DNA from: Euclidia mi
Taxonomy: Eukaryota > Arthropoda > Insecta > Lepidoptera > Erebidae
Assembly: GCA_944739405.2 (NCBI GenBank)
Contig: OX123182.2
Location: 69,319,183-69,383,182, forward strand
Length of the DNA stretch: 64,000 bases
Reading direction: 5' to 3'
Part shown: piece after piece, positions 1 to 12,440 of the stretch
How positions within the stretch are numbered: position 1 is the stretch's first letter
Layout: each line of letters starts with the position of its first letter
Program-made: the position numbers and the translations under genes
Notes under the pieces: generated by a model
What the model saw: only the letters and a program-made list of their open reading frames with translations
Database searches by the model: none
What the model was told of the DNA's origin: nothing

Positions 1-60
1 TTAAAGTACAAAAAATTCGGGCAAGTGCGAGTCTGACCCACGCACCGAGGGTTCCGTACG
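1..60. repeat. Fragment of a lepidopteran interspersed repeat
   Basis: The first bases contain the phrase gggcaagtgcgagt followed by a 'gggttccgtac' motif, a combination I recognise as common in interspersed repeats of moths and butterflies. Only one edge is inside the window, so family and strand cannot be fixed. Recognition is from memory, not from a second copy here. Confidence 0.35.
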
Positions 61-639
61 CATTGCATCGTGTATCAAGGCGAATTTTGTCGTTTTTTAT
101 GTCGAGTGCCGTTATAGAATATTGCTAAACTAAGTATAAGAAAAAATTTTCACGAAACTATGTAAATTTAAGTAACTAATAAAAAAAATTACAGTCTGAT
201 AAACTGCATTTTTATATATGTTTAAATTAATTATTATCATTTTTATAAACCTACCTACCTTCAACTTCATCGATAAAATCTGAACCATATTTGTAAATGG
301 TGATTAAAAATCGAATGAATACCACATTCTACGTCGAAATTAGAAAAAAATGTTGTCATATATAATTGTATCCACTCTTGTAGTACTAGTATTTATCAAA
401 GGTAACATGCCCATGGATGAGAAATATTTAATAATTGCATTTTTCGGATTGGACTTGAAATTTACGTTGAAATCTCCTACGATAATCAGACGAGATATTA
501 TATTAAATCGTTGTCTTTTATTGCGGTATTTATGCATTGTATAGCAACATTGATTATATGTACATCGTGGCGATCTGTAAACAGTAATCAATCTGAAACT
601 ATACATTACAAATTGTATACACTCACAATGAGCATACAA
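61..639. other. AT-rich DNA, no gene seen
   Basis: AT-rich sequence with short open frames on both strands (for example around 340-640) that lack recognisable motifs or codon character. I see no gene or clear repeat. Confidence 0.5.
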
Positions 640-1192
640 CTTAGAGGACTATCTTAAATGGAGCCTACTATGTATGTATGGGGACACCCTTAAATTTTAC
701 ACTTTTTAATTTTTTGTAATGTTACTTTATTTTTTGCTGTAAGACCCTGCTTTTGGCCAAATTTCGTGATTCTAGTTCAACGGGAACTACCATATAGGTT
801 TTTGACCCAAAACCTATAGGGTACTTACGGTTGACCTAGATTGTAAATTTTGGTTAAAACCAAGGTCTTACAGCACAAGTAAAGGAAAAATTCCGAAAAT
901 TAAAAAACGTTGAAAATTAAGGTTAATTTTGGTACTTACAAGTTTTCGCAAAAATCTAATTTTGACCATTTGACCATCTTTTTATCGGGTTGACCCAGGA
1001 CCATGATTTTTATACACCTAATAGGAAACATAGACCTCAGTATCTGGTATAAATCCAATTTGCTAGGTCCACCCGTTCCTGAGAAAATCGGTGGTGACAC
1101 ACGGACAGACAGATAGACAGACAGACAGACGGACAAGAATGTGATCTTATAAGGGTTCCTTTTTTTACCTTATGAGGTACGAAACCCTAAAG
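640..1192 (+). repeat. Interspersed element ending in a (GACA)n and ggttcc motif
   Basis: The right part has a short GACA-rich microsatellite (about 1098-1130) followed by 'aagggttcc' and, 20 bases on, its near complement 'ggtacgaaacccta', a hallmark of many lepidopteran non-autonomous repeats. Upstream there are spaced inverted repeats: gctgtaagacc near 740 against ggtcttacagc near 868, and a hairpin around ataggtttt/aaacctat near 796-823. There is no coding capacity. The left boundary is a guess, and I cannot name the superfamily. Confidence 0.45.
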
Positions 1193-1380
1193 ACAATTTG
1201 TCCCTAGTTCGCCGGATTTCCTAATAAAAGGCTACCAACGAATTTTAATTTAGGTTATGTTCTAGGTACCTACCTACATATTTTTAGATATTTTAGATAT
1301 TATCGCTATCTCTTCGGGTTGCGGAGGTCAGACGGCAGACGCTCTGCGGAAAAGCGAATATTCTGTCATATCTGGCTAGA

Positions 1381-1441
1381 CTAGTAAGCGGCTCTAGTCT
1401 TGGATGCAACTGGGATAACGCTAGGGTGATGATGATGATAA
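1381..1441 (+). repeat. LINE-tail repeat ending in (GATGAT)n
   Basis: The sequence ggatgcaactgggataacgc then ends in gatgatgatgat. The same phrase occurs inverted at 1626-1686. Such GATGAT-ended tails are typical 3' ends of lepidopteran non-LTR elements; the coding part is absent. Confidence 0.5.
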
Positions 1442-1625
1442 GCTGCTTGTACGACTAAAACTACAGTACTTTTCGAAACATCGACGCCCGCGATCCTCTA
1501 TCTGCTACGAAACCAACTGCTGGGCGTACGATCCATTATTCGGCGATTGTTAGTCATCACCTCATTTTTCTTGAGAAAAAGGAGATCATATTATCTAACA
1601 ATTGACGTTTTGCATCGCATTTTAC

Positions 1626-1686
1626 ACATTATCATCATCATAACGTTATCGCAGTTGTATTCCGAACCTGCGCCGGCGTTGGTGTG
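1626..1686 (-). repeat. Inverted copy of the GATGAT-tailed repeat
   Basis: On the minus strand this reads cggaatacaactgcgataac, then a GATGATGAT tail, closely matching the plus-strand copy about 200 bases to the left. The pair lies tail to tail. Confidence 0.45.
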
Positions 1687-3255
1687 ACAGTCTCATAAAA
1701 CAATTGACACACCGTGATCGAATATCGTTCATATTGGTCTCGGTTTTGTACACAAATACAAAATAAGACACGGAAATTTCTATAGTTACGGAGGAACTAA
1801 AAGATCACTCGAGGAAAGCTAAGAAACCATAAATATCACAGAAAAACAACAAACGAGCTCAAGCGCACGCTAGCGTAAGCGCAGGAAACGTCAGTCAACC
1901 AACAAAATATATTAATTGATTAGTTTTGTCAACCTCAGTGTTGCCACAATATTTTTATTTGTAAATCGATAATTGTATTATATAAACAGACCCAATTAAA
2001 AATAAGTTGTATCCGACCGCCAGCATGCTATTGCTGCCGAATACTATTTTAATAAATAAATAGTTCAGTTGTATTTCATGTCCAAAAATACTTTATACAC
2101 CCTGATTTTGCTTTACTTTGTGTTTGGCGACTATATAATCATTCAATAGAAATGGTTAGGCACCAGCTTTTCTTGATATTGTGAAAGAATAACGTTGAAA
2201 ATCTTAATAATGCATAAAATCAATTAAAAAATCTTAGCCTGTTTTTTACCCATACAATTGTAATAATATACAGTTCTTATAAGTAACATAAGTTGTAATC
2301 AGTTTGTATACCAGTCACAACCAAATTAATCAAGAATCATGTGGGTAATCAGTATGTAAAATAAAAAATATTAATCTGGAAATCGATAATCGATTTTCCT
2401 TATTTGTGTAATTACTGGTAATTATGGTAAAATATGTCAGAAGTAAATCTAACTGGAAAAGTATTTAAATCACTTTAATCACTTATTATTGTAGCTTTCT
2501 ATACCCGGCGAAGTTATGATTGACTATATATGAAGGATTTTGTAAAAAATAAAAACATAATTTTTGATACCAATTTGGTTTTGGCACAAGTTGAAAACAT
2601 ATATGGCCATATACTACCTTAAGTACATTTCCTTCTCCGTCACTAATTTTAGAGTAGAGTCTGAAGCTCCAGCTTGTGATTAAAGACCATTTCTTTTCAA
2701 GGACAAAGATAAAAAAAAACGTACTTATAGGTAGTTCTACAATATTCTGTGCAGTTTTATCAAAGAATAAACACTAACAACCGCATCGTACGATAGGTGA
2801 ACCAAATACGCATTAAAAGACACACAAAAATCTAAACATGATTTTATTATACGTACATGGAGACATTTATTCGAGCTATGTAGGAAATGTACTATAATAA
2901 ATTTGATACAGCCCTCTCTCTTTAATGAAATACAAGACAAACATCTGATATTAAAATTGTTCTGGAACACTGAGAAGACAATTCTCTGATGCAAGGTAAA
3001 ATATTTCAGATATTTAGGATATATTTCCAACTGATGAAAAACTTCGCTCTATGAGCCTTCTGAGATACAGTCTAAGCTAGGTCGGAAAATGTTAACATTA
3101 CCCTATTTGCAATTTCAAGCAGAGGTACCCTATTTATCTGTTTAAATATAAGCTACACCTAACCAAGCTTTTACGCTTATATCATATTAAGTTACTATTC
3201 TTCAAAATAAAAAGTTTGCATTTAGGATCATAAAGGACTGTTCAATAAACAGCAA
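1687..3255. other. AT-rich DNA, no gene seen
   Basis: About 1.6 kb of AT-rich sequence. The small minus-strand open frame at 2737-3030 has no recognisable motif. I see no repeat boundary or RNA gene. Confidence 0.5.
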
Positions 3256-3476
3256 AATATATAGTACTAGAGGACGCCAGCAGCTACGCCTGTATTTTAT
3301 TTTAATTTACCTTTTTTGGCCGATCCCGTGGGAATTTCGGGAAATCCCTTCTTAGTGCACCCCTACGGTCCCCAAGGAACATACATGCCAAATTTCACCT
3401 TCCTGCGCCTAATAGTTTCGGCTGTAGCGTGTCTGTCAGTCAGTCAGTAACGCAAGGATTTTATATATTAAGATTG
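3256..3476 (+). repeat. Degraded 'gtgtctgtcagtcagtcagt' interspersed repeat
   Basis: The phrases 'gccaaatttcaccttcctgcgcctaatagtttcg', 'gtgtctgtcagtcagtcagt' and an ending in 'attttatatattaagatt' are characteristic of a widespread lepidopteran repeat class that also carries sentences of the type 'aaatttcatcaaaatcggttcagcc'. No coding sequence. Confidence 0.5.
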
Positions 3477-4800
3477 TTGTTACCAACTCCGAACATTGCA
3501 ACACAATTAAGCTCGTAAGTAGGCATGACAGATGATAAGCAATGACATATTTCATTTCTTATGGTATTTCTCTCAGCCAAATTAAACCGAGAAATGTCAG
3601 ACGTCAGAGTTACTTTTGCATTACATTTTATCATTAATCAGGGTGAAAGTATTTTCCTAGCGATACTTTTCTAAGTATTGTCCTGTACTAAGAAGCTACA
3701 AGAAAGTTATTGCGTTACATTTGGAAAGTCAAATAGCAAACTTACTAAAATATGAAAGCATGGTTTGTTCTTGTATATGAAATAGTTTACCAGTCCTACG
3801 AGCATGTCTATGCGTTACATAATCCGTTCAAGAGTGTGCATCCCAGAAAAGACCCTATCGAGGTTATGCTTATCTTAACATAGTAAATATAAAATACGGT
3901 TGTTAGAAAACAAATCCGTAGTCAAGAAAATGGAGATAAATAGAACCAATAGGCCAGGAGTAATATCTTTGTATTTCCTTCCGTTTTATCGCGAGCCTCG
4001 TTTGTCGCAATCTGTTCATCGGAATTACACTAACACAATTACGAGAGCAACGGGGGAAAAAGAATAACATTACTCAATTCCTCTCGCAGTCAAGGACTTA
4101 CATATGTAAAGAGTTTAAATAAATTTATAACTTCGTTTAATTGGAAGCGAAGGCAAGAAAACGTTTCATTCGCTTGCGTGTTTTATGTGAAGCAAAGTTA
4201 ATTATAAAATAGACTTTTAAAACTTTTATTAACTAAGAAATGTTATTACTAAGTTACCAAACATAATTACAAACTTATGCGCTCCACCGTCCTTTAAAAC
4301 ATTCAAATCACGGAAGACTTTAATAATGAGATTAGTGTACAATGGCTTAGACATTATTAAATAGTCGCAGAATAGACTGAGTCAAATCGCAAAAAATTGC
4401 TGAGAAATCGTCTTAAAGAAAATCAGGCGCTCTTTGTATCCAAGTCCGGGCAGCAACCACAAACCAGCGAGGTATTTAATCGACGCACACTGAATTCTCC
4501 ACGCGTTGAAAGTCTATCGAAAAATGAATTTCAGACCAACTACCCGTATTCTAGCGAGCTACAAACTGATGCGTTGTATACTGCGATTTAGTCCCGAATG
4601 GATTGAAAAACCTTTTGTGCCTCGTTTTAGAAGCCCTAAAATTCAGTCACTCTTTTACACGAACGAACGTGAGCTATACATTTCAAAATATTGGGTATAG
4701 AACGAAATCCTTTTTGGATTACTTTTAGATATACATATGTGTTCCGAGATATGCTTTTAATTCAACGGCAAATTTAAAAGTTACTTAATACAATCTACTA
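3477..4800. other. AT-rich DNA, no gene seen
   Basis: Two small overlapping plus-strand open frames near 4397-4700 show no known motif. Nothing else stands out. Confidence 0.5.
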
Positions 4801-4966
4801 ACCACCAGGGATGCTGAAGACCGTGCGAAGTGCTCCAAAGCGTAGGTCTTAGATCCTTACCGGGACAGCGCTCGGATAATGATGATGAATTAATACCTCG
4901 TAATTATTCTACATCATCTAAACCTAGAGACGTCCACTACTAGACATAGCCTATTACAAGGTCTCC
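4801..4966. repeat. Two short LINE-tail repeats
   Basis: At 4808-4890 a phrase ending 'gggacagcgctcggataatgatgatgaat' resembles a GATGAT-tailed LINE 3' end on the plus strand. At 4915-4966 'acgtccactactagacatagcc' resembles the common 'tccactgctggacataggcc' repeat on the other strand. Confidence 0.4.
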
Positions 4967-7585
4967 CGCATCTAATCATATCATTTCTTGGTTAATTTAA
5001 AACAAATTAATAGTACCTTGTTGACAAAAAAAACAACTATCATATCTACTATCAATCAGTAGAACTTTGATTACAATTATGATAAAAATATTACTCACAA
5101 ACCACCAGTGGACAATCGACAAACTTTTATTTTCCCATACTATTAAGTTATAGCTACGTGCGTCATCGTATTTTATTAGATGGTCCTCAATATTGGTGCT
5201 GTAGCGAAACAAAAATATATATCCGAAAGCTACTGAACATTTTATTGTTCGTATGTTAGTTATGACCGCGTGTCAGTGAAGTATTGTTCGCTATTTATTG
5301 ACTCGTGTGAAATAATACATCTGTTTCTCTGAATAGAACGTCTGAAATGTTGAAATCCTATCAGCTATCATGTTTCTTCGTATACGTTGATATCCACAAT
5401 TTATAACCATGACAAATAGTTGGACCTGCTTGATCCGCGCAGGTATACGACCTACGCGCTAGTACTTTTGTCATTAATAACCTTTTGTATCCATGTAATA
5501 CTCTCGTATGTTTATACTAGTAATTCCTGTAAACATGTTTGCGGTGCTTATATTAGATATTTCAGACGTCGCATATTGTTGTATCATGTGACGTAACTCT
5601 TTTTGTTTCGATATTAGACGATGTTAGCTGATGATTTTGTTCTTAAAAGCTTTTATTGGCTTCGTTAGTGGCATACATGCGGCGGTCGTTAGCACTACTT
5701 ATTTTCTCAATCTTAACCAAATGATTCTATTCGTAAAGGCCTTTATTCAAAATTAGGTATTTAATATGAGTTTGTAGAGTCTATTTATGGCCAAGTGTAA
5801 ATAAGTATGGTTACATCTATCGAACTCTTCGACAGATGGGATTGCGTGGCGAATAGTAATTAATTTTATTTCGATCACGAATGCAATCCAAATAGCAGAG
5901 CATTACGGAAGAGGTAGTTTCTAAAGCGACTAAAAAGCAATGCAACTTTCTAGTAGCACAAGAGAAAGAAGGTAATTTAAAAGCGATCTACAAATGGAAC
6001 GCCAACGGGCGTCCTGTGTAATCAAAACTGACTGCAGTAAAAGCTTGTTTTATCCGTACTTCTTATTCAATGAACGCGACATATTTTCAATCCGACTGTC
6101 GTCACCGATTGATTGATACGCACGCACACCTACACAGATGTCACACATATGAACAAATAATGGTCATATGCCTCTGCCAAGATAACGCGCTCCCCAGGTA
6201 CGATGATCACGAGTTTTTGTTTGACGAGTGACAAAGAGAAAATTGATAATTCATCAGAAGCCTCCATTGTTGCCGAGTCGTATTTGATGGGGTAATTCAA
6301 AAGGAACAATTTATTTTATTGTCTTTTGTTTTTACCTCACTTGCAAACATTATAAGCTCTATTTTATGAAGTATATAACTTTACTGTAATACTAATAACA
6401 CTCCACGTTTGGTGACATCAATTGTGATGTCAAGCCACACATTTTGCTATCCTAGGTTAAATGGCGTGAGATGAGTGCTGTCATCTGTGATACTAAATAA
6501 TGGATAAGCTGAACGCTGGACATCTCTATAAAACTGTTATTACTCCTATCATTTTATATCGCAGCGAGACGTAGCCCGTTGAGCGACTCAGGCAGAGTCT
6601 GTGTGTCATGAAAATATACTGAGCTCGAAGTGTACCGGCACCCAGCGGTGCGCAGCCTTTCTGGCCATGACGTATAAGATAAAATGCGAGAGCTGTCACG
6701 GTATCTTCCAACATCTGCCATGTAACGTCAGAAACAAGTTACATTAAGAAATATTAGATTAATGCCGCAAGAAGCCCACCTGCACCTTGTACTGTCTTCG
6801 ATGACATCCTTGGCAATGCTATCTAATGTGCTACACAAAGAGGTATGAGACCAGGTACGCACCATGCTGAATACCGAGGTTGTGTACCTCGTTTGATAAA
6901 TCAAGTCCCGGTTCAGAAAACTTTCCTGGAACGCTCCAAAAAAACAACCCGTTTATTAAGTGTTAAATTCAATAATATCGTGTGTACTTGGAATACCTGA
7001 TAAATCACTAGATTCAAATAGATATAACTGGATACCAATTAAAATAATTTTAATAAGCCGAAACGTTTGTCTTCTTGATATGCCATAGCCCACAAGTGAA
7101 TGTACCTACATAGTATCTATTTCAGGAGTAAAACTGTTTTACTCAAACACGGAATGCCCTCAAACATCGTCCATAACACGGGGATCGATAAAACTAATAT
7201 CAAAACATGCGTCTATCTTTAATATCTCTGACAGAGTGATTGTTCGGTCGCATTAAAGAAAAACCGGCGGTCGCGTGGAAAACCGGAGCGCAAAAGCTAT
7301 TAGCAGACGATAAACAAATTATGTTTTAGTATTTCAAAAATTTCTAAGCACTAGTAAGTATATTGGAAATTCATCGTTGATGTCAGTCGCTTGAATTAAG
7401 GTTATTACACATTAAACTCGCTACACCGCTAAGTATATAATCTTCATCACGTCACGCTAATTACATTTAACTAGATAAGCAAGTATTATATTCAGTTACG
7501 AAGAAACTTCTCTTTTATAAAATATTAATTATTGCTCCTTTATATATATACGACACAAGTCACTTCAAAATACTTCTAATAGTCC
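4967..7585. other. 2.6 kb with no gene seen
   Basis: AT-rich sequence. Small open frames (4997-5212 and 6526-6714, both minus) have no recognisable protein features. A slightly GC-richer patch near 6540-6720 could be an old repeat, but I cannot place it. Confidence 0.5.
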
Positions 7586-8086
7586 AAGATCCCAGGGCCG
7601 CCAGACCTTACTTATTTTTTCAAAAACGAAATGTATAGAATAATGTAATGTTAGTTTGTGTCATGAGTGTACACATACTTGTTTGCTTGGATCGTGGGCC
7701 ATTTTTTAGGTACGAGGTGCTAAAGTTAGGTAAAAATATTACTAACTTTTCTTAAATTCTCAGTGCTGATTTTTATGTAAGTATGTGTTAGAAAACATTA
7801 TTAAAAATTTACAAATAATACTGTCGCAATCATTTCGGCGGCGGTAATTTTTACCAGAGGCTTTAAGGTTTCCAAAATATCTAGCTATCGGTAGAAACCA
7901 CTAGGGGGCGCATTTAGAAAAAGTATGGAACTTGTTCCCGTGGATATTTAGCACCTCATAACTAAAAATTTGGCCCACGATCCAAGCTAGCAAGTATGTT
8001 TACACTCATAGCAGATATTAACATTACATTATTCTATACATTTGGTTTCTGAGAAAATAAGTAAGGTCTGGCGGCCCTGGGATCTT
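7586..8086. mobile_element. 501-bp non-autonomous element with long terminal inverted repeats
   Basis: The left end reads AAGATCCCAGGGCCGCCAG and the right end is its reverse complement. The inverted match continues inwards for about 150 bases with scattered mismatches, through 'atgtatagaataatgtaatgtta', 'gcttggatcgtgggcca' and 'gaggtgctaaa'. The 200-base centre is not repeated and no ORF is present, so this is a MITE or foldback-type element. The CAGGGCCGCC core resembles hAT ends, but the flanks (agtcc on the left, actct on the right) give no convincing 8-bp target duplication. Superfamily unassigned. Confidence 0.8.
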
Positions 8087-10558
8087 ACTCTACAAAATCA
8101 TCATCGAAATTTTAGTTCCGTATAAACTTTCAGGAAAAATTGCTTGATATCTTTGTCCAAAAATGCTTTTGAATATTGAGAGTAGTGCTTAAATTATTAT
8201 TTTTGTCGATATCCATTCGTTATTTGGTAAATGTGTATCAACTTTTGACGGTGACTGTTCACTTTTGCGGCTAACAGCCTCAACCGATTTGATGAACTGT
8301 GTCTTAAAGGAAGACTGGCCCAAGTAGGATGTAGAATGACTTACACTTTACCTCAGAAGGTAAATACAGCGGGGCAGGTTCAGTTTCTAAGAAGATATGG
8401 AACTGTTGACATTACTAGGATATTGAATGTAGGTAATTTCCCTTTGTTTATATTTTTATTAAAAAAAACCTGTCAAATTGACTTCACGCTGCCTGATGCC
8501 TGCTGACAGTGAAGTCCTATTGTGAAGACCACCATCCCCAATCGCTGGTTAAGCAATGTGACATGGCGGCCCTCACTTTGACGGCCTTGAGAGATGCTTT
8601 TTCACGCCCCGCTTAAATGACCCAGGATCAAGGGAGGAAGGAAACACGTGAACTGGCAGTGAGTGTTAGATATGTTCGTCCAAAACGTTGTTATGTATTA
8701 CTTACATGCTTGCATGTTATGATGTTTATGACGAGCGAGCAAGACAATAATGCGAACACAGGTGCACAGAATGTTCTGGAATGTCAGGTATCTTATAAAG
8801 AAACTGAATCGTGGGAAACAATATTCTAGTACTGGTACGCTTTGTACGGACAAAGCTTAGTCTTGTTACACACTGAACATAGTTATGGTTTTCAATTCTG
8901 TGATATATTTCAAATGAACATAAATTTGAAAGAACGACTCTTGAATCAAACAAGTTTCCAGAGCTCCATAATAGCTTATATTTGAAGTGGGTAGTGAAGT
9001 TCTTGCAGTATATGATATGCGAACACCCTCACCTCAAGGCCGCAGCACAAAAAACGAGGCGACGTCAGGGCCGGATTAGAAGCGTCGTTTTGCGTGCACC
9101 TGCTAGCACAGAGATGAATTTAGGCGGCTGACGCGAGCGACACCTGTCTGACGCGAAATAATACGCTACTTATTCGCCGGTGAAATATGAAATTCTTCGC
9201 GGAGGATTATCTAACAAAATACCTGCGTTGTCATAAGACAAGATATCTACATCACAATGACGCGATATGTCACGGTAACGGAGACCGAGTTGCCTTGCAA
9301 TCTCCGGAATTTGTTAATTTTTTGTCATCTTGATGTTGTTATATTGCGACGTTTTATGTATTCCACGTAATGTAAGAGTTAATGTGTAAGTGCTTGTAAA
9401 ATGTCACCATCAATTTACGTTTTTGAGCGTAATGTTGCCTTTGATGTTTTAAGAAAATAAAGTTGGAGTATGGATAATGCGGTTCTTGTTAATAAAAGTA
9501 CGCCGTAGCCATTAAAGATAAGAGTTCACGCGAACACTCTTTATGATTATGGCGATGGGATATCAGCCTCTTATTGTCTTAGATTACGGGTTTGACTACC
9601 TATGTAGAGATGTTTTGATTTCGAATATTCATGTGAACTTCTGCAAACAAGTATTACTTGTAGAAATGAGTATACTACTTATTATGTATTAATATGCTTA
9701 TCTAAAACATTGTTTTTAAATGTTATTTAAATATTTTAGGACATAGTAATCATTAGAAAGTTATTTTAACTACATGCATGCATCAGAAAACTTCTTGTGC
9801 TTCGACATTCATGTCGTTTAACTCTAAGACGGATTCTGTAGGTCGATCCATATAAAGAGCAATACTTTGTGTCATCCACAATTTTTTATACGAGTAAGTG
9901 TATTCTTTGAGTCTTGCCTGGGCCTGGGTACAGGATTACTAAGAGGAGAAGGGGCTGCTTTTAAAAAACAAAAACAAAATCAGAATATTTTTACATAAGC
10001 CCACAACAGTAATTAAAAACGCATGAAAAATATCTAAAAGCTTCAAGTATTCATATTTCAATGCTTACAAATTGACTGAAAATTATTCTACTTACTAAAC
10101 AAAACGTTTAATTGCCAATTATAGTGAAGAATACCGAGAATCGCATTCCTTAAGACAGAAGAATATTTCAACAGGTTTGATTTAACTTCGATACTGCGAT
10201 TCAAGATCTGTATCAGACGTGGTCGCTAGTTGTGGACTCGACAAAGATGTCGCCAGTCGTATCTCCTATAAACTGATATACGTAGCAGACGATCTATGCG
10301 TAATTAAAGTGTATAAATGGAGTGCTTCTGAAATTTTATTAACACTGTCACTTGTCTTCGTTTTAGACACTGTCTTCTCACAACTCGTATGGCCTTTAGA
10401 TTTGCATCTTTAGTCCTTATCGTAGCATCCTGATTTCTTTTGATTTATGACAAACCTAGACTGCAACAGCTAAAACCTGTGCTGCGACGATTGTGGTTAA
10501 GCATAAGTACCTAGATCAATCATCATAAGTAAATATGCCTTCACTAGATTTATATCGT
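8087..10558. other. 2.5 kb with no gene seen
   Basis: No defensible gene. The phrase 'cagcctcaaccgatttgatgaa' near 8276 and 'cagggccggatta' near 9067 look like pieces of old interspersed repeats, the latter hAT-like. No matching second end was found. Confidence 0.45.
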
Positions 10559-10612
10559 CGTCATCATCATCTGCCCTGTATATATACTGTCCCACTGCTG
10601 GGCTTATTACAA
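10559..10612 (-). repeat. Short LINE-tail repeat
   Basis: Starts with cgtcgtcatcatcatctgcc and continues 'tgtcccactgctgggc', the inverted form of a GATGAT-ended lepidopteran LINE tail. Confidence 0.5.
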
Positions 10613-11377
10613 TGAACATAGAACAAAGTAACAATAAAATGTATTTTCCTCCCGTTTGCTTCTATAATACCTACAGTACTAAAACATCATACGTTTAAAA
10701 CAACATAGTTATTATAAGAGTACGTGTAGCAACCCTAGAGGCACTGCACGCCGATTTTCCAAAGACAATACAAGCAACCACTCCATATCACACACAGGTA
10801 ACCAGCGTACCAAAACCATAGACAATACATAAAACCGTGATGCTTAACCATTGTTCGGTTCAGTCGGTGCGGGACTGCCGCGTCCTCACGTTATCCATTA
10901 CGGTAACGAACTTCGCGCCACCAGATTCATTAAAAAACCATTCATCTCTCCACTGCGCCCGGCCTCTAACTATTTATTAACTCTACTATATATTTAATAG
11001 AAAAATAAATTACTCTACAGCGAATCATAGGAAAGATTTATTTTCCCTCTAAGTTTCGAGAAATTCTATTTATCTTTCATTCTGGTTGTCAACGTGGGGA
11101 GATAAATATTAGCACTCATGGGTGCTATTAGACTAGCGTTATGATTGTACATTTTATTTGTAACGTTATACAGAATGTATAATCATTTTTATCGTAGAAA
11201 GTAATTGACTTTTCTGCATTTTGCAGAATAAAGTATAACTACGCCAAGTAATCCAGCAATTATTGATCTTGATGTAAGATCGGTCCCGTAAATAGAATTT
11301 TAAATATCATCCAAATGTTACATACATTTATTATGGTATGAGTATATAAGTGGGTAGTTAACTATGTCAACAACGTA
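10613..11377. other. No gene seen
   Basis: AT-rich sequence with a modest GC-rich patch near 10855-10965. Nothing recognised. Confidence 0.5.
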
Positions 11378-11494
11378 CATACATATATATACTCACGCCT
11401 TTTTCCCGTCGGGGGAGGCAGAGACAACGGAACGCCACTTGCATCTATCCTTACAATCCTCACGCGCTTCCTCTACATTCATTACTCTCTTCAT

Positions 11495-11568
11495 TCAGTG
11501 TGGGTGGGTAATACACCTCTGCCTACCTCTTCGGGGATAAAGGCGTGAAGTTATGTTATGTTATGTTG
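11495..11568 (+). mobile_element. 74-bp 5'-truncated LINE tail inserted in the RTE-like LINE
   Basis: The segment 'gggtaatacacctctgccta...aaaggcgtgaag' ends in three TTATG units on the plus strand. It is flanked by TTCAT at 11490-11494 and 11569-11573, and removing it joins the minus-strand LINE continuously. It is thus an extremely 5'-truncated insertion with a 5-bp target duplication. Confidence 0.65.
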
Positions 11569-11573
11569 TTCAT

Positions 11574-11880
11574 ACATGCTCGCCGGTTCCGGGTGCTTCC
11601 GACCTTGCCATTTTTTAAGATGTCCCCAATCTGATCGACGAATGTCCGACAAGGTCTGCCGCGACCGACTTGCCCACAAACGTTAGCCTCATAATTTTAA
11701 TGCGTCACTCTTTCTTCACTCATTCGCTCCACGTGCTCAAACCATTTGAGCATTCCTTTCTCAATTCTTGTCACGACATCTTCTTTCAGGCCACATCGCT
11801 CTCGTATTACTGCATTCGGAATTCTATCAATCAGTCTTACCCCACACATACTACGCAGTGAACGCATCTCAACTGCGTTA
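11574..11880 (-). pseudogene. RTE-like LINE C-terminal fragment (distal)
   Basis: On the minus strand this encodes pieces of the C-terminal LINE domain, such as 'NAVEMRSLRSMCGV' and 'MLKWFEHVE', homologous to the better preserved segment at 39235-39615. The reading frame is shifted more than once. It continues the coding part at 12441-12695, from which it is separated by the TIR element 11883-12438. Confidence 0.7.
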
Positions 11881-12096
11881 ATAGGCTTGTGTCCACTAAG
11901 AATAAATCGGTTTGATTGTAGTATCTATAGATTCATTATGATTTAAAGATGTCAATAAAGTTTATTATTTATTATAAAAAGGTAAGAATAATGTTATTTT
12001 TAGGATTCTAAAACTAAAAATAATTTATTTATTCTTGTGACAGTGAACACTAATTAGAGAGCATTACGTCAAATAGTACCTCCGCCATTCATGTTG

Positions 12097-12132
12097 TTGA
12101 CGTTTTAGTAGTAAATACAACTAAAACGTCAA
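12097..12132. other. 13-bp inverted repeat
   Basis: TTGACGTTTTAGT at 12097-12109 and its exact complement at 12120-12132, with a 10-base loop, inside the 556-bp TIR element. Confidence 0.7.
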
Positions 12133-12242
12133 ACTTTCTACCTGTCAAATCGAATATAACAAAATAAAAGTGGGTACATCAGACCAGACTTCATTCACGG
12201 TTTGTTTTGTTTTGGACTTTGTGATATCACTCAACCGCCACG

Positions 12243-12302
12243 AAACACAAGGTTTACAGCGTCTTCGTGTTTTGACACGAAGACGCTGTAAACCTTGTGT
12301 TT
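12243..12302. other. Perfect 28-bp hairpin with 4-base loop
   Basis: Bases 12243-12270 are exactly complementary to 12275-12302, with loop tttg. The stem contains caaggtttacagcgtcttcg. A perfect stem of this length in an otherwise diverged element suggests a recent foldback or snap-back synthesis event, or a selected structure. Confidence 0.85.
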
Positions 12303-12440
12303 GAATTTGTCAAAAAGGTTTTTAAAAAGCCGTAATTATAATGTTACTGATCGGTTTTTGAAGAAATATAAGGTATTTCAGTTTAACATCTTATAAAGGA
12401 ACGAATCAATCGCTAATTACATTTTAGGACACAAGCCTAT

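Larger units (their letters stand above)
11883..12438. mobile_element. 556-bp TIR element (MITE) inside LINE
   Basis: A 15-bp inverted repeat AATAGGCTTGTGTCC begins at 11880 and its complement ends at 12441. The flanking LINE codons join in frame when the insert is removed. The target duplication is short and ambiguous: AT if the element starts at AGGC, TA if at GGCTTG, the latter being Tc1/mariner style. No transposase ORF. Internally it holds two hairpins, a 13-bp stem at 12097-12132 and a perfect 28-bp stem at 12243-12302. Confidence 0.75.

Noticed and set aside
7585..8094. hAT assignment of the 501-bp TIR element by 8-bp target duplication
   Set aside because: Bases outside CAGGG continue the inverted repeat (aagatcc/ggatctt) instead of repeating directly, and the flanks beyond show no duplication.
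8617..8953. Overlapping short frames on both strands
   Set aside because: No domain, no start context, no homology I can recognise.
9067..9080. hAT-like terminus cagggccggatta
   Set aside because: No matching inverted end or 8-bp duplication found nearby.
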